Positions 1 through 11,567 of a stretch of DNA of 64,000 bases are shown piece by piece. Source of the DNA: Tilletia caries (lineage: Eukaryota > Basidiomycota > Exobasidiomycetes > Tilletiales > Tilletiaceae); assembly GCA_032718865.1 (NCBI GenBank), contig JALUTQ010000026.1, forward strand, positions 124,001-188,000, written 5' to 3'. Position numbers and translations under genes: made by a program. The notes beneath the pieces were generated by a model. It was not told where the DNA came from, searched no databases, and worked only from the letters and a program-made list of their open reading frames with translations. How positions within the stretch are numbered: position 1 is the first letter of the stretch; each line of letters opens with the position of its first letter.

Positions 1-1036
1 TTTCCACAGATGGGAGATGCCTAACGATCGCGTTCTTCTTCGCCATCTTTTGCGTGCCAAGGGCGAGACAGGCGGTGATGACCGCCGCCAGACCCTCGGG
101 AATCGCTGCAACGGCGAGAGCGACCGCGATTTTGAAGTAATAGATGGCACCTTTGAGCCAACCTCCGTGCGTGCCGTCGCTGAAGTGACGGATATTGATG
201 AGCCAGACCAGAATGCAAATGACGCTGATGACTTTGGCGAGCATGTCTCCAAAGTCGTCGAGTTTCTGCTTCAGCGGCGTCTTCTGCTCCTCCACGCCCT
301 CCTTTCCTCCGCTGATTTCCGAGTGAATGCTGCCGATGGCTGTTTGTGAGCCGGTAAGGATGACGACCGCCAGGCATGTTCCGTTCGTGATCGTGGTCCC
401 GCTGAAGAGGATGTTGGTCATATCCTGCTTGACCGCGCGCGGATCTTGGACGACCCCGGGCATCTTGAGGACTGATTCGGACTCGCCTGTTAAGATGGCC
501 TGGTCGACGCGGAGCGAAGAGGACGTGAGGCTGATAACGCGGGCATCGGCGGGGACCTTGTCTCCGACGCTGAGCTGGAGGACGTCGCCGGGGACGAGCA
601 TGCTGGAAGGGACCTTGGTAGCCTGCCCGCCATTGCGGAGGACCGTGGCCTGCTCTGGCGAGTACTGGCGCAGCGCATCGATGGCCTGGTCCGCGTGCGA
701 TTCCTGAATGACGCCGACCGTTGCGTTGGCGATGAGGATGAGGAAGATCACACTCGGCTCGACCAGAGCCGTTGCGAGAGAGGTGGTGTCCGGGTCTCTG
801 TCGACGAGCGCGAGCAGGAAAGAGATGACCGCCGAGCCGAGCAGGATGAGGACGAGGGTGTCTTCGAACTGGGCCAGGATCCGTTTCCAGAGCGGCGTTG
901 CGGGTGTGTCGGGGAGCGAGTTGGGCCCATGGCGCGCATACCGCTCGTCGACCTGGAGCGGGTCGAGGCCACGCGCTGGGTTGACGCCGAGATGCTCGAG
1001 CACGATCTCGATCGGATACGTCCACGCCGACTCCAT
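1..1036 (-). CDS. SERCA-type calcium-transporting P2A ATPase, N-terminal part (cut by window edge)
   Basis: Pumps Ca2+ from cytosol into the ER at the cost of ATP. One open frame runs from the ATG at 1034-1036 off the left edge, about 345 codons, with no intron. Seen in order: the N-terminal cation-ATPase motif region ([16 protein letters not shown]), membrane helices M1/M2 near residues 57-110, the actuator-domain motif TGES near residue 183, helices M3/M4 near 260-320, and the M4 calcium-site motif PEGL near 313, followed by [13 protein letters not shown] at the edge. The phosphorylation motif DKTGTLT must lie just outside the window. The start fits the family: alignment to SERCA begins within the first ten residues, and an A is at -3. 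Odd point: the usual PEGLPAV reads PEGLAAV here. Family identity is firm; regulation is not visible. Confidence 0.93.
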   Translation of the reverse strand, partial: MESAWTYPIEIVLEHLGVNPARGLDPLQVDERYARHGPNSLPDTPATPLWKRILAQFEDTLVLILLGSAVISFLLALVDRDPDTTSLATALVEPSVIFLILIANATVGVIQESHADQAIDALRQYSPEQATVLRNGGQATKVPSSMLVPGDVLQLSVGDKVPADARVISLTSSSLRVDQAILTGESESVLKMPGVVQDPRAVKQDMTNILFSGTTITNGTCLAVVILTGSQTAIGSIHSEISGGKEGVEEQKTPLKQKLDDFGDMLAKVISVICILVWLINIRHFSDGTHGGWLKGAIYYFKIAVALAVAAIPEGLAAVITACLALGTQKMAKKNAIVRHLPSVE

Positions 1037-1297
1037 CGCGATGCTGCCTTCGTTTCCCAGTGCAAGGAAGGAAGGAATGTGGTCAAGGTTCGAAGCTCGG
1101 AGCGGAGGGCACGTCCACATATGTATGTTCGGAATGCGGAGATCACAGCGAGAAGTGCTTTCCAAAAAGGGTCAAGCTTTTGTGAAGTGGAAAAACGGCC
1201 AATTTCATTCGATTCGGCGGACCTGAAACTACGGACGTCGTGCGCTTCTCTGCTGCAATGAATGAACCCCCTCCTCTTATACAGTGAAGACGACAGA

Positions 1298-2606
1298 TCA
1301 GATGCCACGCCCGCCGGTGACCTCAAGCGTGTGGCCGCTGACGTAGGAAGCCAGCGGACTGGCGAGGAAGAGCATCGAAGCAGCCGCCTCATCCGGTTCA
1401 CCCGCGCGCTGGAGTGGGATGTCCGCAACAGCGGTGACGCTGGCCTTGGAGTCGGCTGCTGCTGGTCGCCCAGGGATACCGAGAGCAATCTTCTTTCCGT
1501 CGACTTCGATCGTTTCGCCGTTTTCCTTGGCGAAGGTCAGGCGGGTGAGGATGTATCCGAAGGCGACAGTGCTGTAAGAGATACTAATGTGTTAGAGCTG
1601 TCACTTTTGCGGAGAAGTCCGGTCCGCAATGCCGTACTCACTTGCACCGGACTCCGAATGGGCCCCACTCCTTTGCGATGGTCTTGGTGAGACCGACCAC
1701 GCCCGCTTTGGCGAAGGCATAGGACACCTGTCCAACGTTTCCATGCAGACCTGAGGTACTTGACACATTGATGATGCTGCGGTTCTCCCGCTTTTCAGCC
1801 TCCTTGATGCGCATGTGTGGCGCTGTGCAACAAAAGAGGTGTCAGAGATAGGTCCTATGCTAGCGCTTCAAGGAGGAAGAAGGGAAGAAATACTGACCTG
1901 CGGCACGAATGAGACGGAAAGGCGCGAGACCGTGGACGCGGTACATTAGTTCATAAGTCGCATCGTCCATGTTGTGTGCCATCTTGTCCGCGGTAAAGCC
2001 GGCATTGTTGACACTTTAATGTGACGAGCAGAGTCAGTATTGCTGAGCCAAAGGGGATGGGAGCTGGTCTCGCTCACATGTGATTGATCTGGAGAGGCAA
2101 GTCGTCGATTCGGTTGAGAATGCAAGTACACATCGACTGAAGCATGCAGTACCGACTCACCTTCCCATACTCCTTGATGGTGGCATCGACTACCCGTTGG
2201 CCAAAGTCAGGCGCCATCTGTTATTCTCGATGTGTGTTCAGCTCCAATTCAAATCAAAAGAGCATGACTTGCGCACAGGGAAAAGACGCACCACATCACC
2301 AGGGAAGGCCATGGCTTGATGGCCCTGGGACTTGATCTCCTCTGTCACTTGCTGAGCCTTCTTGGCGTCAAGGTCCGACACCACGACGCGGGCTCCATGA
2401 GCTGCGAAGAGTCTGGCGGCCGACGCTCCGATGCCTTGACCAGCGCCGGTAATGATCGCCACCTGGTCCTTCAAAAGCTGGGTGGCTGCGAAGATAACAT
2501 GCATATGTGAGATCTACACAGTCTGCCCTGTGCAACATAGAGAACATAACTCACGACCGACATTCCCAAGATGTGCGACGATTTGACCTGCCCGAGCGGA
2601 AGCCAT
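1298..2606 (-). CDS. Short-chain dehydrogenase/reductase, 3-oxoacyl-ACP reductase-like (seven exons)
   Basis: NAD(P)-dependent oxidoreductase of the classical SDR family, 294 residues after splicing. Exons on the minus strand: 2606-2555, 2485-2292, 2217-2161, 2088-2078, 2013-1898, 1822-1642 and 1571-1298 (885 nt, divisible by three). Seen: cofactor motif TGAGQGIG near residue 26, NNAG after the fourth junction, catalytic Ser in NVSSTSG, and the YxxxK pair in VSYAFAKAG followed by a glycine-rich C-terminus. The closest general type is FabG / the dehydrogenase unit of peroxisomal beta-oxidation enzymes, but no peroxisomal targeting tripeptide is present (ends GRGI), so the substrate is unknown. 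The fourth exon is only 11 nt. An N-terminal extension of ~18 residues precedes the fold. It is divergent from the membrane-protein gene at 3908. Confidence 0.88.
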
Positions 2607-3907
2607 GGTTGTGAAATTGTACTGTAGAAGTTTGAGAAGTGCTGGAAAGAAGCAAGGACGAGGGTCAGATTGTGAAGGCAGCCAGACCGAACGCAAGACA
2701 AGAGACCCGCACTTTATAAGGACGAGAACGAGGACAAGAAGGCGAGTCGGATCTCAGCGTCGTCGACTTGCGAGCGTGAGCGACGATGGAAGCTCGGATG
2801 AGGAGGTGGTGCTGGGATTCCGGGTTCCGGCTCGCTGAACGTAGCCGGTGCTTCGTGCGGTATTTTGGCGGTTGATCATCATCACGACCATTACTCACGA
2901 TCGCCTCTTCGATGCTGCGCCGTCGTTGTCGCCCATCATGGCAACCAGGAGGTCAAGTGCATATCCTCGACAGACCCCAGCAAAGCGCCTGCGGGAGGAC
3001 AGTCAAGAGATGATCACAAACAAGAACCTCGGGCGGGCGCCTATGGTTGACCTGGTTGTTTGTATTCTCAGCCTCTCCTGACATCTTCTCTCCTGCAGTC
3101 GCAAAAATTTGCTTGCTATCCAGGGACTCTGCGTACGAGCGGTGTGAAAAGGGGTAGAGGGACGGGAGAGGGGGAGAGAGAAAGATGTGATGCTGATGCT
3201 GTGATCAGATCTCTTGCCTTCCTTCACTGACTGATCTCTTCTTCCCTCTCTTCTGCCTCCATCTTCCTCCCTCCCCTCCGCATACCATCTTCTCTTCCAC
3301 CCATTCATCTCCTCTGACAATCTCCTTTCCTCTCTGTCTATCCCTCCTCCCTCCTCTCTCCTATTCTCTCGTCTCCGGATTCTTACTATCCCTTCTCTTT
3401 CAGTCTGGGCTCCCCTTCATCGGCTTGTCTCGGCTCTCTCTCCCTCGGACTCATCCACAGCAGTCTCGTCCGGAACTGGACTCCTCTCAGTCACGACTAC
3501 ATACAGCTAGTACAGTAACACCAAGGCTACGTCGCTATACACGCGCGCACAGAAGGCCTACAAAACCCCGCTCGATCAGTCAGTCCTCAACCCGTTTCTC
3601 CAAAGCCAGGAGCAGATCTGCCAACCATTGAGCAGCCTGGCGAATCCGACCGTGCCTCGATTGCAGGCGGCTGACCGCCTCGCGTAACCAAAGCAAACCT
3701 CTCAAGCTTCTGCTTTCGATCAGCATACACTCGCGCGCATCTTTGCGCTTTTCCTCAGCTTCTTCAACACCTTAAGGCGTTCCGTTCAATCCAGTTATCG
3801 TCTCCGAATCACGGAGCCGCTGTCGACGCCCTGCATTTTGTCGGTGACTCTCCTCAAGACCAGCCCTTTCGAGCGCACTAAGACACAAGACCGGCGTACG
3901 AGCAGCT
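2607..3907. promoter_or_regulatory. Divergent intergenic region with long pyrimidine-rich tract
   Basis: About 1.3 kb between two genes reading outward. From about 3215 to 3440 the + strand is dominated by C and T (tcttccctc-type runs), a common feature of fungal promoters and 5' leaders, here placed upstream of the + strand gene at 3908. Open frames in this stretch show no recognisable domain and I take them as chance. Confidence 0.5.
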
Positions 3908-6900
3908 ATGACTGTCTCTTGTGAGTGATCGCCACGCCTGCCTCGATAGCCCAGAGCTGAGGCAGAACGATATGCTGACCTATATCATCGTCTTACCATT
4001 CTCAGGCTTCACGCCACCTCTCGGCCACACGAATCTTCTCTGCGTCAACATCGACGACTTGGATTCTGAGTCTATCATCACCAAACACTTTTCGGGCGAG
4101 GTGTTCGCCGCACGCATCAGCGAGACCGTCAGCGTAGCCCTGTACCTCCTCGCCGCTATCGTCTGCGGCACCGCTTGCCTCCGAGTCAGCTGGTCCAGGT
4201 CTGTGACTGTCGTTCATGGACGAGACCTCGCTGCGGTCCCACAAGATGGGAATCCGATCCTTTATCTCAAACTGTGAGTCATGATGTTCTTTCTGAATGT
4301 CGAGCTTGCATGCTGATGTCCTGACTTTCTTCATCCCTATTCAGTATCACTATCAGTCTCCTCGGCCAATGTATCACGGCAGCAGCGCTGGGTTGTGTCG
4401 ATCTCACCGCGCCGCGATCCACAGGAGCCGACACTCGTGACGCACATGCTCGTGGACTAGGTGAGAAGCCACACCCTTCACTTCTGAGATGCCAACCTTG
4501 ATGGAGAACTGATGTATGATTGCGGTCTATCCTTCCAGCAATCGCGACTGTCGTCCCTCTGAGCTTCCATCTTCTCACAATATCCCTCTTCCACACACTC
4601 GTTCTCCTTCCAGCCTCACAGGTGTGTGTCTCTTGAATGAACCACCCTCCTTACCTATCTGACGTTCGCATTTTCTTCTGTAGACGGCGCATGATGGGAC
4701 CTCAAGTCGAGCCTCTACAGGCACGATCACAAAACTCTCTCTGTTTCTAACGTCCATTATCCTTTTGTCGAAGCTTATCATTCCCTTCGTCTCTGGTGAG
4801 TGTAAGATTACCGAAATGCGAAGGACTTGAAGCTCACGCCCTCGCTCTTTCATAGCATCAGACCATTCACAAGATTTGTTGAGGGCCTTGATTGTCGTTC
4901 AGGTGAGCAAACACGATCCCCTGCTGAGAGGCTCACTAGCCAAATATCTGACCGAGTTGAGAACTTTGAATTAACGAGCGAATTAATAGATCGTCAGCTA
5001 CTGCGCACTCATGCTTGTCTATTCTTTCCCGGTCTTTTCACGGCTCCTCGACAATCGCAAGCGGCACACTCCTGGCTTCACCTCCTTCGCTTTTCTTCTT
5101 GTGGCCATCCTGGGAAATCTGCAGGCTGTTATGGCTGTTGGATTCCTGACAAGCTCAGTGCAACTGGTATGTGTTGCTTCGATCGCGGGCGCCCTCGGAG
5201 CGGTCGCCCTTGCAGCATGGTCATCGACCATCGTCTGGCATTACCAGAACCGACAGTTACCCACGCAAGAAACGTACCGCGACAATTCTGCGATCACGCC
5301 AGATTCGGATGCGTCTTCTCAGCGAGAACTTCAGCTGTTGCCTGCCTTTGCGGCGGGAAAGCGACGCTCAGGTCGACCACTGTCCAGCCATTTGTCGGCG
5401 TTGGCTTCGAGGGCAATCATTCGACCGCGTGACCTCATCTCTCGAGCTCGGTCGAGTGAGGCGCAAGAGCATCTGTCCCGTACCAGCAAACACGGGGCGC
5501 AGCACAAAGGCAGTCAAAAGAACGACATCCTGCTCAGTCCATTCTCGACGCCATCATCATCGCCGAATCCATTTCCCGCATCGCCAGAAAGCATAGCCTC
5601 CAGCCGTACGCCCTTTCTCTCCCGCAAGGCCTTTCCCTTCCCGTACATCCGATCAATCCAGCGGTCGGATTCATCGAGCAAGCATACCGCCTCGGTGAAC
5701 AAGACCCCCAGTCCTGGCCAACAATGGGACGCTCGCTCGCCTGGCCAAAAGGAGCGAAGCAGGGTTGCGGCCTCGTACACTGGACAAGCCTTGGACTACG
5801 ATCTGGAGCGCGGCCTCCGCGATGAGAGCCCTGCATCGTACTGGCCCAAAAATTCGCCTTTTGTGCGTCCGAGCACTGCGATCACGGTCAGCAGCTTCCT
5901 TTCCAGTTCTCGTCAAGAGGGAGCAACAGCCTTACGCGGATACCATGGATCGTTGGAGCAGGCACAACATGCGCAAGCCACCTCAGCAGCAGGTGGACAC
6001 GGACAAGAGAGCGTGCTGAACTCCTCGGGGCTTCAACACGAGGGTACCAAGGCAAGAGTCAACTCCTCGTCGGCGTCGTTGTGGCTTTCCTTTCCGCCTT
6101 CAGGCTGGCTCCCGACGCCTCCAAGCTCGGCACACGGGACATTTGGGAAGAAGAGTCGGGGCAGCGCTCTCACATCCTTTCCAAACCTCTTTCCACCCCA
6201 ATCCCTTGCCCATTCGCTGGTCGAAAACGGGCTGGGGTCGCCCTTCCAGCATCAGGCCGGAAGCGACGGCCGTCCTGACACGGCTGATGAGCCCCACAAC
6301 CTTTCCGTCGAAGAGCTCAACTCTGCTTCTGGTCACCCCTCGCTATCAAGATCCAGGGCAGCTTCGGAAGCGACCATGCCCAGCGAGATGGTCCGACTCG
6401 CATCTGGACGAATGGAGGACCCGGTCACTGCGGAGCGACCTATGTCCACCGCCCATGTTATGGACGTAGATGATCTACTCTCTGATGCCCACAGTCACAT
6501 CTCGAGTATGTCCTCCTCCCATCCTGATGCGACTCCTGCACGTCGATCGAGCTGTGCATTTGGTGATGGAACGGAGCGCGCGCTTGATTTCTTGGCCACT
6601 CTGGACCACGAGCCGATTCCACGCTTCTGCCACTTTCCTTCTTCGGCGACGGGAACACCTTCAAGAAGAATGAGTCTACCTGCTACTGGGGAGGGAGAGA
6701 CAATCTCCTTGAGCAATGATGAGACCGACGCCAACTTGAACCAGCAACTCAGCTTGCCCTTGCAACGAGCCTTCTCCGTCGGCATGCATGGTGCGAGCAT
6801 GAAAGCGGATGACGTCGCCATGATTCGTCAAGCCCTCAAAGGCACGAGACACCTCGACGCAAATTCTGAACCCTGGAATGCCGGCCCGCAGGCTCGGGCT

Positions 6901-7263
6901 ACAGCATCAAGTCACATCCGCCACAAGTCGAACCCATCCGAATCAGAGACGCCGCTGCGCGATCTGCAGTCGAGCTCAAGACGCACTTCGACGTTTGGAT
7001 ATCATCAGCGTGTTGAAAGCGGATCTCGAGCTGATCTGCATCGGAGCGAGTCCATGGCAAGCCGCTACTCGAGACAGTCGAGCGCCGCTCAGTCGTCCTG
7101 GCATGGAGTGATGACGCAGGAGGGCACGGAGGACTCTGCCGGTGCGTTTGTTCGTGAGAGTTGGGGTCTCAGGAGCGCTGCACCCGGAGAGGAGTATCGC
7201 AACTTCTTTGCGAATGTTGATGATGTGATGGCCGGAGGGGTTCAGGAACAGCAGGCACAGTAA
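3908..7263 (+). CDS. Seven-transmembrane protein with long Ser-rich cytoplasmic tail, GPCR-like topology
   Basis: Spliced protein of 970 residues from seven exons: 3908-3920, 4006-4273, 4345-4460, 4539-4621, 4684-4795, 4856-4902 and 4990-7263; lengths sum to 971 codons. Every intron has GT..AG ends. Seven hydrophobic segments are visible near residues 46-64, 90-112, 132-156, 176-197, 205-228, 243-266 and 270-296. The N-terminus is short (~45 residues) without an obvious signal peptide, and the remaining ~670 residues are polar, Ser-rich and lack hydrophobic stretches. This is receptor-like architecture, but I do not recognise a named family: no pheromone receptor (STE2/STE3) motif stands out. 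All introns fall in the membrane part; the tail is one exon. Ligand, G-protein coupling and location are unknown; plasma membrane is a guess. The first coding exon of 13 nt makes the start less certain than the rest. Confidence 0.8.
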
Positions 7264-7926
7264 GTGCTGTCCTCCCGCATGCGAACTTCTCGTGGTCTCT
7301 CTTCCCTCCATTTGGTTTGCTTTCGATGATTCTTGTTTGTGGTTATCCTTCTTTACGTACCGGTCTTGTGATCGTTCCCCATTTCCTTCCTGACCTGGGT
7401 CTGTATGGTACTCATCTCCCCTCCCCCCTTCCTCTTCTCCGATCGAATCCCATTCCTGTGACGGCTTATTTATGCTTGCGGTCTCGAGTCCAGAGTGAGG
7501 AATGCGTGCACCCGATCGGCCGCTCGACTGCCAACTGGCTCGGGTCGAGAGGTATGTTTGTTTGTTGCGCTAAAAGATTCTGGTTTCATTCTCTCATGTT
7601 TCACACTTTCGCTCAGGTTTTCACAATTGATTCACGATCAGCGAGGGACGTGAGCCTTCGACAAGTTCACCACTACCATCCATCACTGCGTTATCGAGGC
7701 ATTCCTTGAATGCCAGTCCTCTGATTAACAGCTATGACATTCCGACATTCTCACGTTGCCTAACACGCAACATCATCACTGCATCCATGCAGGACACAAG
7801 CGGATCTGACATGGGTATAAAGCGGGAAGATATGCCCCATTTACCGACGTTCGTTCATTCATTCCTTCACCACTGGCTCCATTAACAGACAAGTTGATCC
7901 CATCCACACACTCACCCTTCGCAGTC
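7264..7926 (+). other. 3' flank of membrane-protein gene and promoter of wall-protein gene
   Basis: No supported gene. The first part should hold the 3' UTR of the upstream gene. The last ~110 bases hold the promoter of the wall-protein gene, with a TATA-like box at 7816. Confidence 0.4.
7816..7822 (+). promoter_or_regulatory. TATA-like box (TATAAAG)
   Basis: TATAAAG lies 105 nt upstream of the ATG at 7927, a normal distance for a strongly expressed fungal wall-protein gene. It is the only such match close to this start. Confidence 0.5.
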
Positions 7927-9297
7927 ATGTTGCATCACAGTCTGCTTGCAGCGACCATCCTCGCCACTACGGCTTCCTACGCCCTGCCAGCTCAAGGGGA
8001 CATGTCCTTCCTCTCATCCACATCAGAACTGCTCTTCTCCCGGACCGAAAACGGCACCTCAGCAACCGAGATCTGTGCGGACGGCAACCAGCTCGTCTAC
8101 ACGCCTTCCACTAACGGCGGACCGGGATCGCCCCAGCAGATCATACTCTCGAAGCTGTACCAGCAGGCAGGCGTGCTCACCAACGTCAAGATCGACTTCA
8201 CGGAGGCGCTCGCTGTTTCAGCTGGTAGCGTGGCTCTGAACGTGAGTAGACACCAGAAAGATCCTTTTGGTACATCGCAATGGGCTCATCATGTATTTCT
8301 GTCTTGGGATTCCTAGTGCCAAGTCGCAAGCGGGACGGCCGACCTAACCCAGGATCAGAAGCTTTCAGTCATCCTGCCTATCATCTGCGCCCCCGTCACA
8401 GCGGCCAACCCAGCTCCAGGAATTGTTGGCACAGGCACTGGTACGGGTTCGGCTCCTGCCCCTGCCGACCCTGCAGCCCCTGCCCCTGCAGCACCCACAG
8501 ACCCTGCTGCAGCTCCTGCTGACCCCAACGCAGCTCCCACCGACCCTGCCGCGGCTCCTGCCGATCCCGCCGCAGCTCCTGCCGACCCCAATGCAGCTCC
8601 TGCCGATCCTAATGCAACTCCTGCCCCTGGAGCCCCTACCGACCCTGCTGCAGCCCCTGCCGACCCTAACGCAGCACCCACAGACCCTGCTGCAGCTCCT
8701 GCCGACCCCAACGCAGCTCCCGCTGACCCCAACGCAGCTCCTGCCGATCCTAACGCAGCTCCTGCCGATCCTAATGCAGCTCCTGCCGACCCTGCAACCC
8801 CCGGAGCTGCGGGCGACGCTGGCACCGGAACCGGCACTGGCACAGGTACTGGTGACGGTACGGACAAGGGCGTTGGCGCGGGTGACGCTGGTAGCGGTAC
8901 TGGCACCGGTGACAGCACTGGTACAGGCACTGGCGATGGCACGGGTGCGGGCTCGGGCACGGGTGCTGGCGGTACTGGCAACGGGGACGGCACCGGCACT
9001 GCAACTGGCACTGGTACTGGTAGCGGCACTGGCAACGGGGACGGCACTGGTACTGGAGCTGGCGGAAATGGTTCTGGAACTGGCGATGGGGGCAACGGTA
9101 CTCCTGCTACTGGAGGTGATGGATCCAACGGTGTGGCTGGTGCTGCTGGCAACAACGGCAACGGAAACGCAAACGGTACATCCAACTCGGGAACAGGTCA
9201 GCGAGCTGCTGGCGGCAGTGTCGGTCCCATCACCGCCTCGACTTCGATGTTCACCATCGTGGTGGCCGGTGCAGCGTACACCCTGCTTATGTTGTAA
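7927..9297 (+). CDS. GPI-anchored repetitive cell-wall protein
   Basis: 431 residues from two exons, 7927-8241 and 8317-9297 (75-nt intron). An N-terminal signal peptide is visible ([19 protein letters not shown], cleavage near residue 19). Residues ~20-145 form a non-repetitive domain I do not recognise. Next comes a proline/alanine tract of repeats like PADPNAA (DNA 8450-8805), then a Gly/Thr tract of GTGTGDG type up to ~9160. The C-terminus has a small-residue stretch followed by a hydrophobic tail ([16 protein letters not shown]), as expected for a GPI attachment signal. Role inferred: a wall-bound spacer or adhesin-like surface protein. The upstream in-frame ATG near 7894 would put polar residues before the signal peptide, so 7927 is preferred. 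A TATA box lies 105 nt upstream. Confidence 0.85.
8450..9165 (+). repeat. Coding tandem repeats: PADPNAA-type block and Gly-Thr block
   Basis: The first half repeats a unit around gctcctgccgaccccaac with single-base variants. The second half repeats ggcactggtacaggt-like units. Both stay in frame inside the wall-protein gene. The opposite strand is also open across the block because of the repeat composition, not because of a gene. Confidence 0.85.
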
Positions 9298-11567
9298 GCG
9301 GCTCTCAGAACGATCGCCTTTCATACCCATACTCCTGCACGTCAAAGCCGTCCTGCTAGTTCTTCTTCTGAAATTGAAATCAAAACACTCATTTATATTT
9401 CCCACACGCATAGCTCCGAGCTCATGACCCCAACCCATTTCGGTATTGGAACGAAGGCCACCAAGGCCAGATCCGAAGGTAGCCTGGCATCGAGATCTCA
9501 AAAGTAGAGAAAAAGTAGAGAAAGGAGGGCAGAGTGAGGTGCTCAAGGACGGTTAGGGTCTTCAGCCAACTCATCTTGCCGATCAACTTTCTCGGATAAT
9601 GGTGCAGCTGGCGTCAGCCGTACTCTCAATGCAAAAGTGGGGTGAGACGATCGTCGTACCCGATACCAAATATCAGCCTCTAATGAAGCGTTCCGGACGC
9701 TCGACAAGGATCTTTTCGCCAACGCTTGTCATCCCTTTGTCACATCTAAGACTCGCAGGTAAAACAAAAAGCGTTCAGAGTTGAGGAACATACGACGCAG
9801 GGCCACATACACAGGCAGTAGTACATTCCTTGACCATGTGGGGCGGTGCAATTTCCCTTGCTATCATTTACTTATCGTTCTGCAACGCTTTTTACCTTTC
9901 ATGCCCTTGCTACTCGCAGGAAAACGTTGGACCCCAAGCATTGAGCATCTTACAATGCGGCACACAGCTCCGCATCTTGCGGTAGGTACGGATAATGATG
10001 CGATGCTGCGGTGATGCAGTGCTTCTGCCTTGACGCTTGAAGATGTGGTCCATTCTGCAGTAACACCTTCACTTGACAGAAACCCGAGCTTAGCGCTGAC
10101 ATTCTTCTTTGATGCACAGTGCAATCCAAGGCCAAGTGTATGGCTTGGCCCTCTCATCCGAACGTTTTTCCTCCGATCTGTTCCAACTAACTCTTGGTGC
10201 CCCCGCTTTGATGTCTCTGCAGATCGGTACTACTTTACAACGATGCACGCTTGGCAAACTATCGTCCCTTGGACGTTTGAAGGGGGAAAAGAGGGCTCTT
10301 CCTTCTTTTCAGCAACCTCCCTGGCTGGATGCTATGCGCAAGCGCTTTCTATGTCGACTTCGAGGATTCGGAGTTTGATGACACCAGAGAGTGGACACTC
10401 ACTCGAGTTGCAGACGGCGACCATTTTAGAAGCAGACACTACCATCGTTAAGCATTACATAGACACGTCGGACGGTCTGACTCGCTCGATCATGGTACGC
10501 AGCGATATTTCGACGTCATGTTCGATGGTTCCATTATCTCCGATATGTACATCGTCTCAGAAGAACTACGGCGTGCTCACGCTATGGGCGGCCAAATCGA
10601 AACATACATCTCATTAGACTTTCGCGATCCTCGACGAAGAGCAGGAGGCCTACAACTACGTCGATCTCATGGATGAATTAGCAGTTGAGAAGTCCCTCGA
10701 CGTACACCTCGGTCTCCACGTTTACCTCATCCTGGACGGTCACGGTCACCTCAACATCGTCGATATTGCTTCTTCCATTCACCTCTTCATCTGCTTCCTC
10801 GCCTAAACAGTCCACCTCGTGTCTCACTCAGTAGCCATCAAGCTCCGCCACCAACGCAGCGCGTAGCTCTTCCTCTCTTCCACTCACATAAGCGTCTACC
10901 TGGGGGCAGCCGTCGGCCGGTTGCAGCTCCGTACATCATTAGGACTCTCATCTTTTGGTTCGTTAATCGGAACCCGTTTAACGCACAAGGAAGCGAGAGC
11001 ATCGGCGTTGCTCACGTTTCGAGCAACTACACGCTAGGAGGTGCAGTAGGAGCCAGCGGCACACCTCAGTCGGAAAGTACTGAGGTACATACATAGTGGG
11101 CCGTCTCGGTCCACCCCGGTCGAACGACACCGAGAAAGTCTGCAACCACATTCAGCCTTGACGAGAACACGCCTGCGACACTTCGCTAACGAATCTCTCC
11201 AGTGCGCTTCAACAGACGTGTAGCCCGAGTCTGATCTATCCTGTCGTTTCACGCTGAGCTTTGTTCTTGTGGGTTATTGACACAAAAGACATTAAATCCT
11301 GTGCTGGTTACGATGAGAGCTTTGAGGCAAGGGAGAAACGTCGTCTCTGGCAAGTACGGAGGGTCGAGGACAGCAGCATCCAAGGGTTCCAGGTTGTCTG
11401 CCGCCCATAGATGTCACTGCCGAGATCCCCAAATCTAATATCTGAGAGGTGCCTTGGAGTCCTGCGCTTCAGAGGGCATGATCTCTACTTAGACAGGGGC
11501 GAAAAGGACATGGCTACGTACGACTAGAGAAATTCGAGAACACAATTCTTGATTGGAGAAACAAACG
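9298..11567. other. Gene-poor stretch with decayed coding traces
   Basis: About 2.3 kb with no intact gene. 9298-9600 is the 3' flank of the wall-protein gene. Two segments look like former coding DNA. On the + strand, 10345-10673 reads with acidic, protein-like content (e.g. YVDFEDSEFDDTREW, DGSIISDMYIVSEELRRA) broken by a stop. On the - strand, 10690-10905 gives EEELRAALVAELDGY, a stop, then an acidic Val/Glu-rich piece. I could not join either into a gene and recognise no family. Confidence 0.45.

Noticed and set aside
8355..9546. Long minus-strand frames (276 and 393 codons) opposite the wall-protein gene
   Set aside because: They arise from the PADPNAA and Gly-Thr repeat codons; the + strand has the signal peptide and GPI tail.
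10030..10617. Plus-strand open frame of 195 codons
   Set aside because: The protein-like segments nearby lie in a different frame, and this frame itself has no recognisable content.
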